Notes under the pieces: model-generated
Told to the model about the DNA's origin: nothing
Seen by the model: the letters and a program-made list of their open reading frames with translations, nothing else
The model's database searches: none
Position numbers and translations under genes: made by a program
Assembly: GCA_905331475.1 (NCBI GenBank)
Contig: CAJNYU010001021.1
Location: forward strand, 124,001-188,000
Direction: 5' to 3'
Length of the DNA stretch: 64,000 nt
DNA from: Rotaria socialis
Taxonomy: Eukaryota; Rotifera; Eurotatoria; Philodinida; Philodinidae
In this document: positions 21,437 to 33,536 of the stretch, piece by piece
Position numbering within the stretch: position 1 is the stretch's first letter
How the letters are laid out: each line of letters opens with the position of its first letter

Positions 21437-24137
21437 TGTTCTATTTGAATGTATTTGTTTGTTTCTCTTTTCACCTTGAAATAAAATAAAAATTTAGCTA
21501 TAGAATAGAACGAAAGAAATAGAACAACGACAATGAATGAGAATCACGCTATCCAACATAATCGAATTGCGCTAGTTGTCGTAAGAAATCGTAAGCACTC
21601 TAACCGATAGACTTTTGAGTATTCTTTTATCGAAACAATCTATGATATTGTCAAGGGAAAATTTCTTTTACCATGCTTGAGTGACAGAAGAAGAAAAAAT
21701 CTTGTTGGCAGCTTTCGAATTATGTGAAAAACAGATGATCTTTGCTTATATCAAAGAAAATAGAAAGAATAGGTTACTTTTGGAATAAAGATTGGCTAGA
21801 AGATTGAGAATGCAGTCGTCTGCTGAGAGGAAATCTATTCAATGAATACTATCCTCTAGAGTCCGTATTTTTGACAGTAGACCTTGTACATCTTGTAATA
21901 TTCAGCTTGATGATACTTGTTGATTTCCTCTATTTTCAGTAACGCACAGTTGTTAACCATAGAAACGCAGATTTATGCGATCTAATGGAATATCGGATAT
22001 TTCGAGAAATTTACATTTGTTTTTGATAAAAACTTGTGGGACTATAACATTTACCTGTAGACAAACATTTTACCATTCGACTTTTCCGAAAATGTGTTGC
22101 TCTGAGTAATAAAAACGGTTATAAATCTGTATCATTAATTCGATTTCTTCAAAGGAAATTTTGAGTCTCATCAAAATTGCTTCATAACTAAAATTTGGCT
22201 TACATATCGATAAAAAATGCTAAAACTTTCACATTTTGAGAATTCAGCCAATCCTCATCATCGTCGTATCGATCTGAAGGAAAATATTTACTGATATATC
22301 TTTTTTTTTGTATTCTCGTGCGGCATTGTTTTTGACAAGTTTGTAAATTCAATCAAATTACCATAAATTCAAATGACAGATTTCACATGAATAACTCTTT
22401 TTATGTGTTTTATCTATCAATAAAATTTTAATTGAATTTGATAGATCAGTTTATTCGCACTCCGTGTCTTTCAGAAAAAGATTCTATGCAAAAGAAATTT
22501 AATAGGCGCGCGATACCAGCAAAGATTATCTAGTATTTGACAGCAAAAGAAAAAGCAAAGTAATACAAATATAAGCATCCATTAACAATAAATTTGAGTA
22601 ATATCATCCAGGATATTCAAACACATAACTAGTTGAACGTGATAGATCAAAATAAAGGATCTCTGGTCTTAGTTCATGACGAGCATGAAGGAAGTCAATC
22701 GATTAGATCTTCTCCCGTTGAAAGGAAGTGTTGATTTTTAGCCATCGTCGAGATCAAAGGAAATCCACGGGGGTATATCCTGAGGCCTGAGCTTTCCTAA
22801 ATAAGACGATTTTGTTTTTGGTCGGTTACCCTTGTTTGTTTTTTGTACAAAATGTTTAATGATTTCTCTCGTGGTCTGTTTTTGCACTAAGTTGAAATTA
22901 GTTTGTTTTGTTCGTAATTCATGTTTTTTTAAATCATACATAGATATTGCAGGAAATGTCGAACAAACTTCATTCTACTTAATTTCTGTTAAATTTTTAT
23001 GCCATCCGAAAGAACATAGTAAGAGTTAGAGTATTATAAATTCTCTTTTATTTTCTGATTAAAACTACTTAAATAACAAGAGCGCCATAATTTAACAGGT
23101 GTTCTGTTGAAAAAAAAATGAATAGCTCAGATAGTACTGTGAGAAATAGTATTTCAAATGCAAAAATAAAACAAGATTAAATATATCAAATGAAGATCCA
23201 CAGAGTTCGTCATTACACAATGAGAAGAAAGAGGAAGTTGAGTGTCAAATTACTAGCTAATTACGAAACTATGGCGAATATTCTTCTAACAGTGTCTGTG
23301 CAATTTGAATATAATCATATAATATATTCAAACATGAGAATGAAAGTATTGAAATGATTCCTGTACTCTTTTTAGATTAACTATTTATTAAATTTTAACC
23401 GCTTGATAATTGACGCCGCGTGCGGCGTATTCATCAAATCATTTTATTCCCATTTAGATACGAATGGCACGAATAAATATGCTATTAGCCATCACGCAAA
23501 TATGAGGTTTCTTGCAACTCAACGAATAGCATACAATAAACTACTGCAATTATTGAATGAAATATTTCCATTTTAATCCGTGCATAATAAAGAATGCATA
23601 ACGATTTCTAAGACGACCAATTCAATCTATTCGTAATAAAAACGATTCGACTTGGGATTGTAATGAATAGTTAAAGTAATCAATACTAAATGATACAATC
23701 GCTTTCCATTTCTTAGACGCCATTATACGTGAACAAATTACTTCATAGAATAGCGAACGGGTGTTACATAATGTCAAATTTTGAGGATTTATTTAAAAAA
23801 AGAACGCCTTATGCACTCGTCAATCAAACAATGATTCTGGCGAAATCCTTTTTGAATCATATTCTCATCTATCTGTGCAACGGGTTTGTTTTATTAAATA
23901 ATTTTGTTTCGTCGCTAGCCAAGCGCATATAATTATATTAGATAAGAAGAATAAGGAAAAGAAGAAAAAAAAATAGAGTATTGAACCAGAACAACAACAC
24001 TCGGCATCACGCAAAACTGATCATTTGTCCTCATTCGTTTATAAAACGTTGTGATTTGGAACGAGCTGTTGTTGATCGTTTTGAATTACTCGTTCTATTC
24101 TAAATAATGAATAGGGACGAAACAAAACTGTTATGTC
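21437..24137. other. 2.7-kb gene-free stretch
   Basis: No supported exons. The frames at 22738-23029 and 23729-23932 are short, unsupported and composition-driven. A weak inverted repeat (AATTCAATCAAATTA near 22348 against AATTGAATTTGATAG near 22430) is the only structure I see. Confidence 0.45.
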
Positions 24138-24528
24138 TTAATTGCTTTTTTTTACTGTGTTGTGTGTTGATTCCGACTTTTTTGCATTTGCATTAATTTG
24201 TTTTTCCATTTGACTAGCATCGTTATCATCACTAGTATTATTTCCATCCAATTGTTGATAGTCTTGTGTTTCAAAATTGGATCGTGAAGCAAGCGGACTT
24301 CCTATTGGACTATCAATAGCGTCACGAAATCTTTTTGACCATCGTTGTATATTGGCATAATTAGGTGCTTCGTCGCCTAAAAGGAATTTTTCTTTTTCTT
24401 CTTCTAACATTTTTAATCAAGATCGTGTTTCACATACCGAACGCATTTTGTAATTCAACTAGAATTTCTTTCGGTCGATAACCCAAAAAAGTACGAATCT
24501 TAATGTATTGTCGGAATGTTTCACTCAT
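24138..24528 (-). CDS. small protein with lone Mos1-type HTH domain (HTH_48-like)
   Basis: Two exons (24528-24438, 24376-24138) around a 61-nt GT..AG intron give 109 residues. Residues 3-47 fit the N-terminal HTH domain of mariner/Mos1 transposases: FRQYIKIRTFLGYRP, KEILVELQNAFGDEAP, YANIQRWSKRFRDA. The remaining tail is Ser/Asn/Asp/Lys-rich and disordered, with no DDE/D catalytic domain. No mariner inverted repeats or TA-flanked ends were recognised nearby. The intron inside the HTH and the intact frame argue against fresh transposon debris. It may be a host gene derived from a transposase DNA-binding domain, or part of a lineage-specific family. Function is unknown; DNA binding is an inference from the domain. 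Confidence 0.6.
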
Positions 24529-26751
24529 GAGTGTATCGATTGAGATGAAAGAAATTAAAAAGAGCAAGAAAATAACAAAACTAAGTCGATAAAAAAAAAC
24601 CAAACACAAATGAATCAAATGATAAATTAGCAATGAACAAATTCCTTAGTTTCAGAAAGCAAAACGCGCTCAAACATTATTCGTATTTAATCAACTACTA
24701 GTATTGTCTTTCATTTTGTTTATTTTGACAGATTAGTTCAGTTTACATTATCAAAGTTAGATATGATAAATCATAAGATACTATTTATAAATAAACAATG
24801 TCTCCTTCTTTTCGACTAAATGAATAGATTATAGACTCTAACTAACTGACATAGAAATCAATACTATTTGATTTAAGCCAATGATAATTTACGATGTTGG
24901 ATTTATTGTTATTATTATTCGACTAGGCAAGAATATTTTAATTTTTCTTGAAATGAAGAAAAAAAATTTCATTTTCTGCTCTATTAATTCATCGAAATTC
25001 ATCGAAGCAAACAAAAAAAGAAAGTAAATCTATCGTTAAGAAAACATTACGGTTGATTGGAAAAGAAAAATGTGCCGTTGATATTATTTGGAATTCATCA
25101 TTTCTTCTTCATGTTGTATATATTGTATTATTCATTGCATAGAAAGAGACAAATGAAAATGCTTGAATGAACAACACCTATATCCGAGAGAAGTATTGTG
25201 CTTGTAGCAGAAGAAAAATAGCACAAAATATGACCTTTATTTTATCATTATAGTGTCGTAATGTAACGATATATATATATCACTTTTCACTTGTCGCCAA
25301 TGAAACAAAGATTATTAATAAAGCTCAAGCTATAGGCCTATAAAGTGAGCTTATAATGAAATTTCATTTGTCAATAAGACTTCCCCCTCATACACATAGA
25401 CATATATTATATATTGCGCGTTGCGGGAAAGAGGAAAAAAGAAAAGAAAGATTCTGTTGATTATTAAAATGGAAAATGCAAAAAAGGATTGTGTAAGAAA
25501 AGAATTGGTAAGAGAGACGCTCGTCGGCTCATTTCATAGACGTAGTTTTTACTCGGTTATATCTCAGAAAAGAGCTATTTTTTTCCTCTCCTTTCACATC
25601 CTCATTTACATATCAATTAATTTTACTCTTTTATAGCATTATTATTATTTGAGACTCGTATCATTGCTTAATATTTAAATTTCACTAAGAAGAAGTAGAA
25701 TAATCATTTGAATAGATTTCACCAGTTCTAGTTCGTCTGTTTTTTTCTCGTTTGTTTCATTTTCCATATTAAGACAACAACTTGTTAACAAAACTTCTAG
25801 ACATTCTACATCGCACACACATACTGTTATTGTTATTATTTTGAGAATTAGTGTCTCTTAGCTCCAGCTTTTGTTTTTATACGGTTCTATAAGAAAATAA
25901 AATAAATAAACAAAATGAAAGGACAACAGCTAATCCAGCTATCATAACTGTAATGAGTAAGCTGCTCTAAGGACACATATCCATTAGCTAGATTGATTAA
26001 TAAATGTAGAGGAAACATTTGTTCACCAGTCAACAAAACCAGCTGTGCTATTTGATTGTCATTGTTATTGTCGAACAAGAATAGCCAACGACAAAAAAAA
26101 AAATAGAAAATCAAACACATAATAAAAACACGAGCTGATAGAGGATTAAAAGTGGCAGATGTACACGTAAATGATTGAATTTACTAATCGATGCCCGATT
26201 GAAATGAACAGGTGGCTATGTTGAGAAGATAAAAGGAAAAGGTAAATCTTAGAGTCACAATAGATGCCGTTAAGAAGAAAAAAAAATAATTCTAATTCTA
26301 TAGGGGCTTAATTTAGTCTATGCGCCGGATACAATTGAACACAGTGACTTAAGACCCAAGAGAAGCAAAAGAGACATCCATATAATAACGAATAAATATC
26401 ACTATTTGAGGTATCCTATCTATTCATCACAGCATGTACCGTTTCTCTCACTGTTTGCATGGGACTAATCATTCTAATCAAGCACATTACGAGTAGTGCA
26501 CATCTATACAAGCTCTTGGGGTTAACCTCGATAATTTTTGACAAGATCATCAATAATAACACAAATCATTCTTTATCGTTTCTTTCTTCTATTCTATGAT
26601 GACGTGTTCTTGACTTGCTCTCGTAGATTTTCTTTTTATCCGCATATACTCGATATATGCATGTATTTATATGGAATAGCAGCATTTCTCGTGGCAAATA
26701 ACAATCTAATTTTGTCTTTTCTTTGTCGTCCAAGCCGCTTTCTGTTGGATA
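24529..26751. other. intergenic upstream of Kv channel
   Basis: Divergent from the HTH gene and upstream of the channel. AT-rich with short homopolymer runs. The open frames at 25421, 25887 and 26538-26846 are unsupported; the last overlaps the channel's first exon in another frame. Confidence 0.5.
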
Positions 26752-29434
26752 ATGTTGTTTACTCCTTCTCCGCCTCTTTTCTCGCAATCGGTATCGTCAT
26801 CAGTAGGAAACGAGTCGCCGTCAACTCGTACAGCTCTAGTCTATAGTCCTCATGATGGTGAGAATCGACTACATACCGTTTCCTTATCAAATAACGCGAC
26901 AATTTTAGCCAATGGAACGACCAATAATCGTTTATTATCAGCAAGTCAATCGCCCGATCAAGATTATTTCTATTCTCCGTTATCATCATCATTATCTGCT
27001 TGTCCTTCAATTCATTTAATACGACCCAAAATAAAAACAAACATTAAATTATCGAAATCACATCGCGGTGATTCGTGTCCTGTTCTACGCATCGATAAAA
27101 GTATAAAGAATTCGTATTTTCCTACAAGTATATCATCTTCTAGTCGTAATGTGCTCATGGCTACAATGGGAAAAACAGATCCAACCATCTATCATTCTGA
27201 AGACATATTACAATTACCCAGAGCACATATTATGTCTGGCAATACGATCTTACCGGTAGCAAATCCAGCTGCCTTTATCAAACATAATGAATTAGAAATT
27301 GTTGAAGAACAACCAGCTACATCTATCATACCATCTCCATTAGGTACACCGAAAAACAGTGAAAATTTTCAACGAGCATCTACTGATTATTCGGCAAATG
27401 TCTATCCATTTAATATTAATATTACTCGTAAAGTTACTTTAAATGTTGGTGGTGTTAGACATGAAGGTAATATTTTCTTTTTCTTCTTCTATTTTCTTTT
27501 GTATCTCTAAACACGTATATACATACAAGCACAAATATATATATATATATATATAGATATCTTTATTTATAGTTTTATGGCATACACTTTCTCGTCTACC
27601 AAATACTCGGTTAGGTCGTTTGGCAAAATTGCGTCAAACAACATTGTCAACAACACGCCTAATGCCACATGATGAAGTAATGCGTTTATGCGATGATTAT
27701 GATTTATCAAGTGGAGAATATTTTTTTGATCGTCATCCACGTACATTTTCATCAATTATTAATTTTTATCGCACGGGAAAACTTCATTTAGTTGACGATC
27801 TATGTGTAATATCTTTTCATGATGATTTACAGTATTGGGGTATCGATGAATATTATTTAGAATTATGTTGTCAAAATAAATATCATCAAAAAAAAGATCA
27901 TGTTTTAGAAGAAATGAGAAAAGAAGTTGAATTATTAAAAGTTGAAAAAGAAGAAAGTATTAGTGATCGTTGTTGTTCGCAGACGAGAAAAAGAATTTGG
28001 GATCTTGTCGAACATCCGCATACATCGAAAGGCGCTCGAGTAAGTCTTTTTTGTGTCATGCCATCTTTTTTTCTCTCATATCTATGATTATGCCATGATC
28101 AATTTTAGATTATTGCATTTGTCAGTATTTCATTTATCCTGCTGTCTTCATTTACGATGACATTAAGTACTATTGAAGGTATATGAAGAATTTTATTTTT
28201 CGATTGATTATATTTTCATTCAAAACAATATTGTTTAGGTATTGGTTGTGCACCAAATATTACCGATCCAGAAGTTACTGTTGATAGTTCAGCATCGGTT
28301 GGTGCCGATGCTGTTCGTATAGCTGCTCAAGCTGCAGCAAAAGAGTTAGCAGCTGAACATCATGAAAGTGTTAGTAATTGTCGTGAACCTTTATTTTTAT
28401 TTATTATTGAAACTATATGTATATCATGGTTTACAATTGAATATATTATACGTGTATTTGCAACGCCGGATAGATGTAAATTTTTCAAAGGTGTTTTAAA
28501 TACAATCGATCTTATTGCTATTGTACCATTTTATATTTCGATTATACTCGAAACAATGGATACGGGTAATTTAAAAAATATAAAATCTGTTCGTAAAGCT
28601 GTACAAGTATTTCGTGTTTTACGTATAATGCGTATACTTAAATTGGCACGTCATTCAACCGGTCTTCAATCGTTAGGTTATACATTAAGACGAAGTTATA
28701 AAGAATTATCTATGCTTCTGATGTTTTTGGCTATATTTATATTATTATTTTCAAGTTTAGCTTATTTTGCTGAAAGAGATGGAAATGCTATACAATTTCG
28801 TTCGATTCCACATGCATTTTGGTGGGCGAGTATTGTAAGTTTATTATCGAAAAATATTCCTCTTGTATGTCTGTTATTTTATTTTTTCTTTCTTTTTCTA
28901 AAGACAATGACGACAGTAGGTTATGGTGATATCTATCCGAAATCGGTGTGGGGTAAACTAATTGGCGCCGTATGTTGTGTTTGCGGCGTGCTTGTTATTG
29001 CTTTACCAATCCCAATTATCGTTAATAATTTTGCTGAATATTATAAAGAACAGCTACGTCGTGAAAAGGCTTTAAAGCGTAAAGAAGCGATTGATCGTGC
29101 AAAAAAAAATGGCTCGATTGTATCGATTCCATCACATTCTGCATCAAATTTATCAAATGCAGATTATAATATACGTCGTTTAAGTATACTAAAAGATTCA
29201 TCCAATCCACCACCGGCCAACGATGAACCATTATATGATCCAGGATGTTATGAACGAAAAACTCCATTATCATCATTGGTGTATATTCCGCATACAACTG
29301 AGTTCCATACTGAAATTAATGAAAATAATCATAATCTAACAAAAGAAAACGATCAAGACGTAAAACAAGCACTAATTACTAACATAGATATTCCAATGGA
29401 TGGTAAACAAAAAGAAAAAATTTTCAACAGATAA
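26752..29434 (+). CDS. Shab: voltage-gated potassium channel, Kv2/Shab family
   Basis: Five exons (26752-27466, 27573-28039, 28109-28178, 28239-28834, 28904-29434) give 792 residues. A ~225-residue Ser-rich N-terminus precedes the T1 tetramerisation domain ([14 protein letters not shown], ~229-340). The zinc motif H-x5-C-x20-CC of non-Shaker Kv channels is intact. Next come S1, S2 and S3, then S4 (~535-556) with arginines at every third position ([15 protein letters not shown]), S5, the filter TTVGYGD (~619-625), and S6 with the PIPIIV kink (PxP-type). The sequence [16 protein letters not shown] and the [16 protein letters not shown] run are typical of Kv2. It carries the delayed-rectifier potassium current in excitable plasma membrane. 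The S1-S2 loop has an Ala-rich insert. The last intron (28835-28903) is 69 nt, in phase and stop-free. Confidence 0.93.
27533..27556. repeat. (AT)n microsatellite in Kv intron 1
   Basis: An alternating AT run just upstream of the acceptor at 27571-27572, within the 106-nt first intron. Confidence 0.8.
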
Positions 29435-31513
29435 TTATTTTAGAATGATCTATGAGATTCAATTTCTTTCAGTGTATTTTTCTTGTTTTTTGTTTTGTTA
29501 TCTTCATTGGTAACTTTTGATCATGTATAAAAACAAAGAAACAGGCAATTTTTCTTATTGATACTCTTTGAAATTGAGCCAAATGCCATTCACACCAAAC
29601 ATATCAATAAACAGCTGTCGAACCAGACAAGAGCGAATCAGCTTGGTTTCGCCTCCAAACTATCTTGCCGATATTCATATCTAACTAATAATTATTTTCT
29701 TATAATCAATCATATGATTATTTACATCAAGATTGATGTCATACGAATCTAACCAACGTATCAATTATACATCTTTGTTTATCTACTTATTAATGAAATA
29801 TGTATGATGACAGAGGTGTTAAAAAGGAAATATTTGTTAGAGAATCTTATTCCACAAGAAGAAAACATTTTAAAAAGAAAAATAGATTATCAAATTATTT
29901 ATATACATTTGATCGGATGAGTGTTTCTGTGGAGATGTGAATTTTTTTCACGTACGGGTATTCCATTCGTCGATTGTATAGTTCAACTATAAATGAAATA
30001 TCGATAGTATTCCACAAAAAGTCCTACATTTATTGTATGTTTTCTTTTATATTGATATTTAAAGTAGTACATTTTCAATCGATATAATTCGAAATATATT
30101 TTATAATAAAATCATTCAAAAAAAAAAACGTAGATATAAGTAATCTCAACTGATTAGGTATATTTTCGATTGACAACTCATTTTTCATAGAGGTATTTTA
30201 AGAGTGACAGTACGTTTATTTCTATGTTGTTAAAGACAAACTCTTTTCATTCATTTATGTCTGTCAGTTATCTAATTAGCATATGTTGGTAATACAGTGA
30301 AGATAGATAAATCGACGGAAAGAGATGGCTCGAAAGTAAATAATATACTAGTACATGGAAATCTTTAGCCTACATTCTGTGCTCACTTATGTATAATGTT
30401 CTTATCTGTATTTGCCTTGTTTTCTAGAAGAGAAATTATTCAGGGAGAGAGCGAGTCATATTGAAAATAACTTAGTAACAAAATTATTTATCAGTCGAAA
30501 AGTATTTAAACGAAAATAAATGCTGAACGATCTAAAATAGTTATTTAATCATTAAGATTTCAAAGATTATTATAATTTAAATGAAAACTTCTATTATCTG
30601 TACAATTATCTTTCGTTGTTGTTCTATTTTCAGCTTGGAGTTTTTGGTATAATAAACAGAAAAACATCGATAGATAGCTACTAACATTTGTATTCTCACG
30701 TTAATTTTGTCACATAGGGATGTTTGCGGTTAATACATAATGCGTAAACAGCTGGCATACCCTTTTAATCTGTCTATTTGACATAAATCAACTATGAATG
30801 CTGGTTTACACATACCGTATTGCTTGATCTTTACATGGTGTAAATATGTCGTCTCTACTAAGGAAAAATAGTTGATTCAAAATAAAAATGTATTCATCAG
30901 TTATAATAATTGCTTCTTTTCATAGTTAGCATCTGGTATCGATAATAATTAATCCATCGTTGATACGTGCTACGGTGATTATTTTATTTTTGCAAGCGTT
31001 CTCAATCATTTGTAACATCATTGACTAATGGATTCCTGAATGCACTTTGAATTATCTAAAACTAGTAGTTGAGATATTTTCACTGTTTTATAACATAATT
31101 CTTCAAGTTCTATGATAACTATGATTTTCCGATAAGGCCTATTTTCGTGTCATATGCTAAGGTTATGCTGATGGCTGTTTGAGTGGCGAAATGGATAATT
31201 TCTTTTAAAATAAATCTTGATAGAAAACAGATAGAGACCTGTAGCTTTCATCGTTTTAAGAGACAGATAAAGATGTCTCGAACAGTCAGTAATAAGATTC
31301 CGTATTATGTTGTCAAAAATTTCTTTAATAAACTTTCTAACTGTAGAAAAAATGTTGTTTTTTTGAGAGAAATGCCTTGAAAACTCGTTTAACATTTCGA
31401 CTAAAATATATAAAACTGCTGAATAATTTATTTTAAACACCTTAAACTTGTGCATCATTTCAGATCTTCCATTAAAAGATTGCCTCCCAGGTCGTGGACG
31501 TACGGCGGGAAAC
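29435..31513. other. start of gene-poor block
   Basis: About 2 kb after the channel with no supported exon. The frames at 29558 and 31150-31458 lack recognisable content. Confidence 0.5.
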
Positions 31514-31731
31514 GGCGGGAAAGCACAGGAAAGCGCTGGAAACTGGAAGCAGTATTCCAGTTGGAAGTTACCGGATTTTTTTCCTGTAGATTCCGATCAA
31601 CTTCCAGATGTAAAACACAGAAAACTGACCGGAAAACACAGGAAACTGACCGGAATCCACAGGAAAAAAATCCGGTAACTTCCAACTGGAATACTGCTTC
31701 CAGTTTCCAGTGCTTTCCCGTGCTTTCCGGC
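31514..31731. repeat. foldback repeat with ~80-bp near-perfect arms
   Basis: The left arm (about 31514-31596, containing CTGGAAACTGGAAGCAGTAT) is the near-exact reverse complement of the right arm (about 31649-31731, containing ATACTGCTTCCAGTTTCCAG). The ~52-base spacer has two copies of ACTGACCGGAA. Transcribed, it would form a long hairpin. The high GGAA/TTCC content stands out from the AT-rich surroundings. It produces mirrored open frames on both strands, which are not genes. It is probably a non-autonomous foldback transposon; no target duplication was identified. Confidence 0.85.
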
Positions 31732-32317
31732 CAGATACGGTGATTTTTCCGCATCTTTCCGGCCGATTCCTACAGTATCCGTCCTCCGGAATCATTGACC
31801 TGGGGCTGTATATAACTCAAGATGTCGCTTTTCTTTCGAATAAGATAGACAGAAAAAGCTTAAAAACATTCTTTCAAAAAAGCAAATATACTATATTCGA
31901 TTAAATGTAGTTTCACATTGTTTTCCATAAATTTTTTTTAAAAATCTTGTTATTATGAAACAATTTAAAGAGTAATTAAATAGTACAGAAAAACGACTGC
32001 TTAAAGTTTTGGATTGACCTGAATAATTTGTGTACCCACTGTTTGTTTCTAAAAACAGAATTTATGGATTTTCACATTTTTTTATTAATTTAGAAATTGA
32101 CAATCATAAACTTTCTTTATCATCTTTCTATTGAACATAATTTGTGCACACATATTGATCGAGTTAATCGTGAATTCATAAAAATAAAAAGAGAATTTGT
32201 TACGCTTTTATAATGAACGAAGTTATCGTGGTTTACTTGTTGCCAACAGTAAAAATAAAGCCCACGGTGAATTTAAATTTTAAATATTCTTTCAACAAAT
32301 CCAACAAGTATATTAGC

Positions 32318-33528
32318 CAGTGGCGTAGCTAGGTGTTTTTGACTCATGGTCCGTTTCCCAGCCGAAATATTTTAAGCATTGGGCAGCAATGGGCAATTGA
32401 ATATTACTTGGGCTACAATTTTTAAAATTTATCACTTTGCTGGAGGAAAACTCGTTATTCTTAAATACGAGGCGAGCTTGTTTAATGTTTTTGCGCTGTT
32501 TTACCAACATATTCGTTATTCTCATATGTCAACATTTATATTTCGATCAAAAAGTATCAATAGAACTCCAACTCCAACATTTCCAATAAGTATGAGTAGA
32601 ACAAAAATGAACTAGTTATACAAAAGTAAAACAAAAAAATCACGAACAAACATACATACTGCCACATCTGAAAAATTGTTTCTATGCGTTATTGATGCTG
32701 ATTTAAATACACATATATGCTCTTCAAATCACTCATGAGTATTCCATTGGCATTGCTCGAAATTTCTGATTTTGTTTTCGAAGAACTATCATATACATGT
32801 TGACTTCGCTTTCATCTACATTTTTTATGTTTTCTGTAAACTTTTTTCATTTTGAAGTTATATAAGTGATGTCACTGTTTACCTCGTTAAAGTTCAACCC
32901 TAGTCAACTCTCCCTAGAAGAATCCCCAGGGAGTCCCTAGGGATTTCGTTCTTTTGCGGGGACACCCTGGGGACTCTCCGGGGAGTTATCTGGCCAAAAT
33001 TGATGAAATATCTAATTACTAATAAATTCATCTAAATTTTTTAAAAGTTAAAAAAGTTAAAAAGTTTTTTTAATTTAAAATAATTTCATCAATTCTCCCC
33101 GGATAAATCCTCGCGGAGTCGTCGGGGGAAAGTGGATTAGGGGAATGATTTCACTGAAATTACTTCAGTCACTTCCGTTCGATATAGTTGTATATGCTTA
33201 AAGAGATTGATGAGCTTTCAGTCACATTTTCCAGAAGCAGAGTTAAGTGAAATATCGAGCATTTTCACCCAACAACACCAATGAACTTTAATTATTGCGA
33301 TCACCCATTTAAGAAAAACACCATTGTTTCATCTTCCTGGATCACTTGATTAGATTAAAACCATAGTTACTGCTTTACACTAACATCTCTTGGAGCTTCG
33401 AACATGCACGTCTATCAAGATTTTTTGCATTGGCAAATGCTAATATTTCGAAAAATCTTGGGCAACAACTTTTAAATCATTCGGTAATTGACTAATGCTC
33501 CCCCTCCGCACCCCTGGCTACGCCACTG
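32318..33528. mobile_element. non-autonomous hAT-like element, 1.2 kb, 8-bp TSD
   Basis: Ends CAGTGGCGTAGCTAGG (32318) and, inward from 33528 on the minus strand, CAGTGGCGTAGCCAGG. This terminus is widespread among hAT transposons. Flanks ATATTAGC (32310-32317) and ATATTAGT (33529-33536) match at 7 of 8 bases. There is no transposase frame. The centre holds an imperfect inverted repeat: ATTGATGAAAT near 33000 and ATTTCATCAAT near 33085, with GGGGAG/CTCCCC shoulders extending to about 32945 and 33140. Confidence 0.85.
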
Positions 33529-33536
33529 ATATTAGT

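Noticed and set aside
31448-31795. Four overlapping frames of 75-99 codons on both strands
   Set aside because: Mirror readings of the foldback arms; no independent coding evidence.
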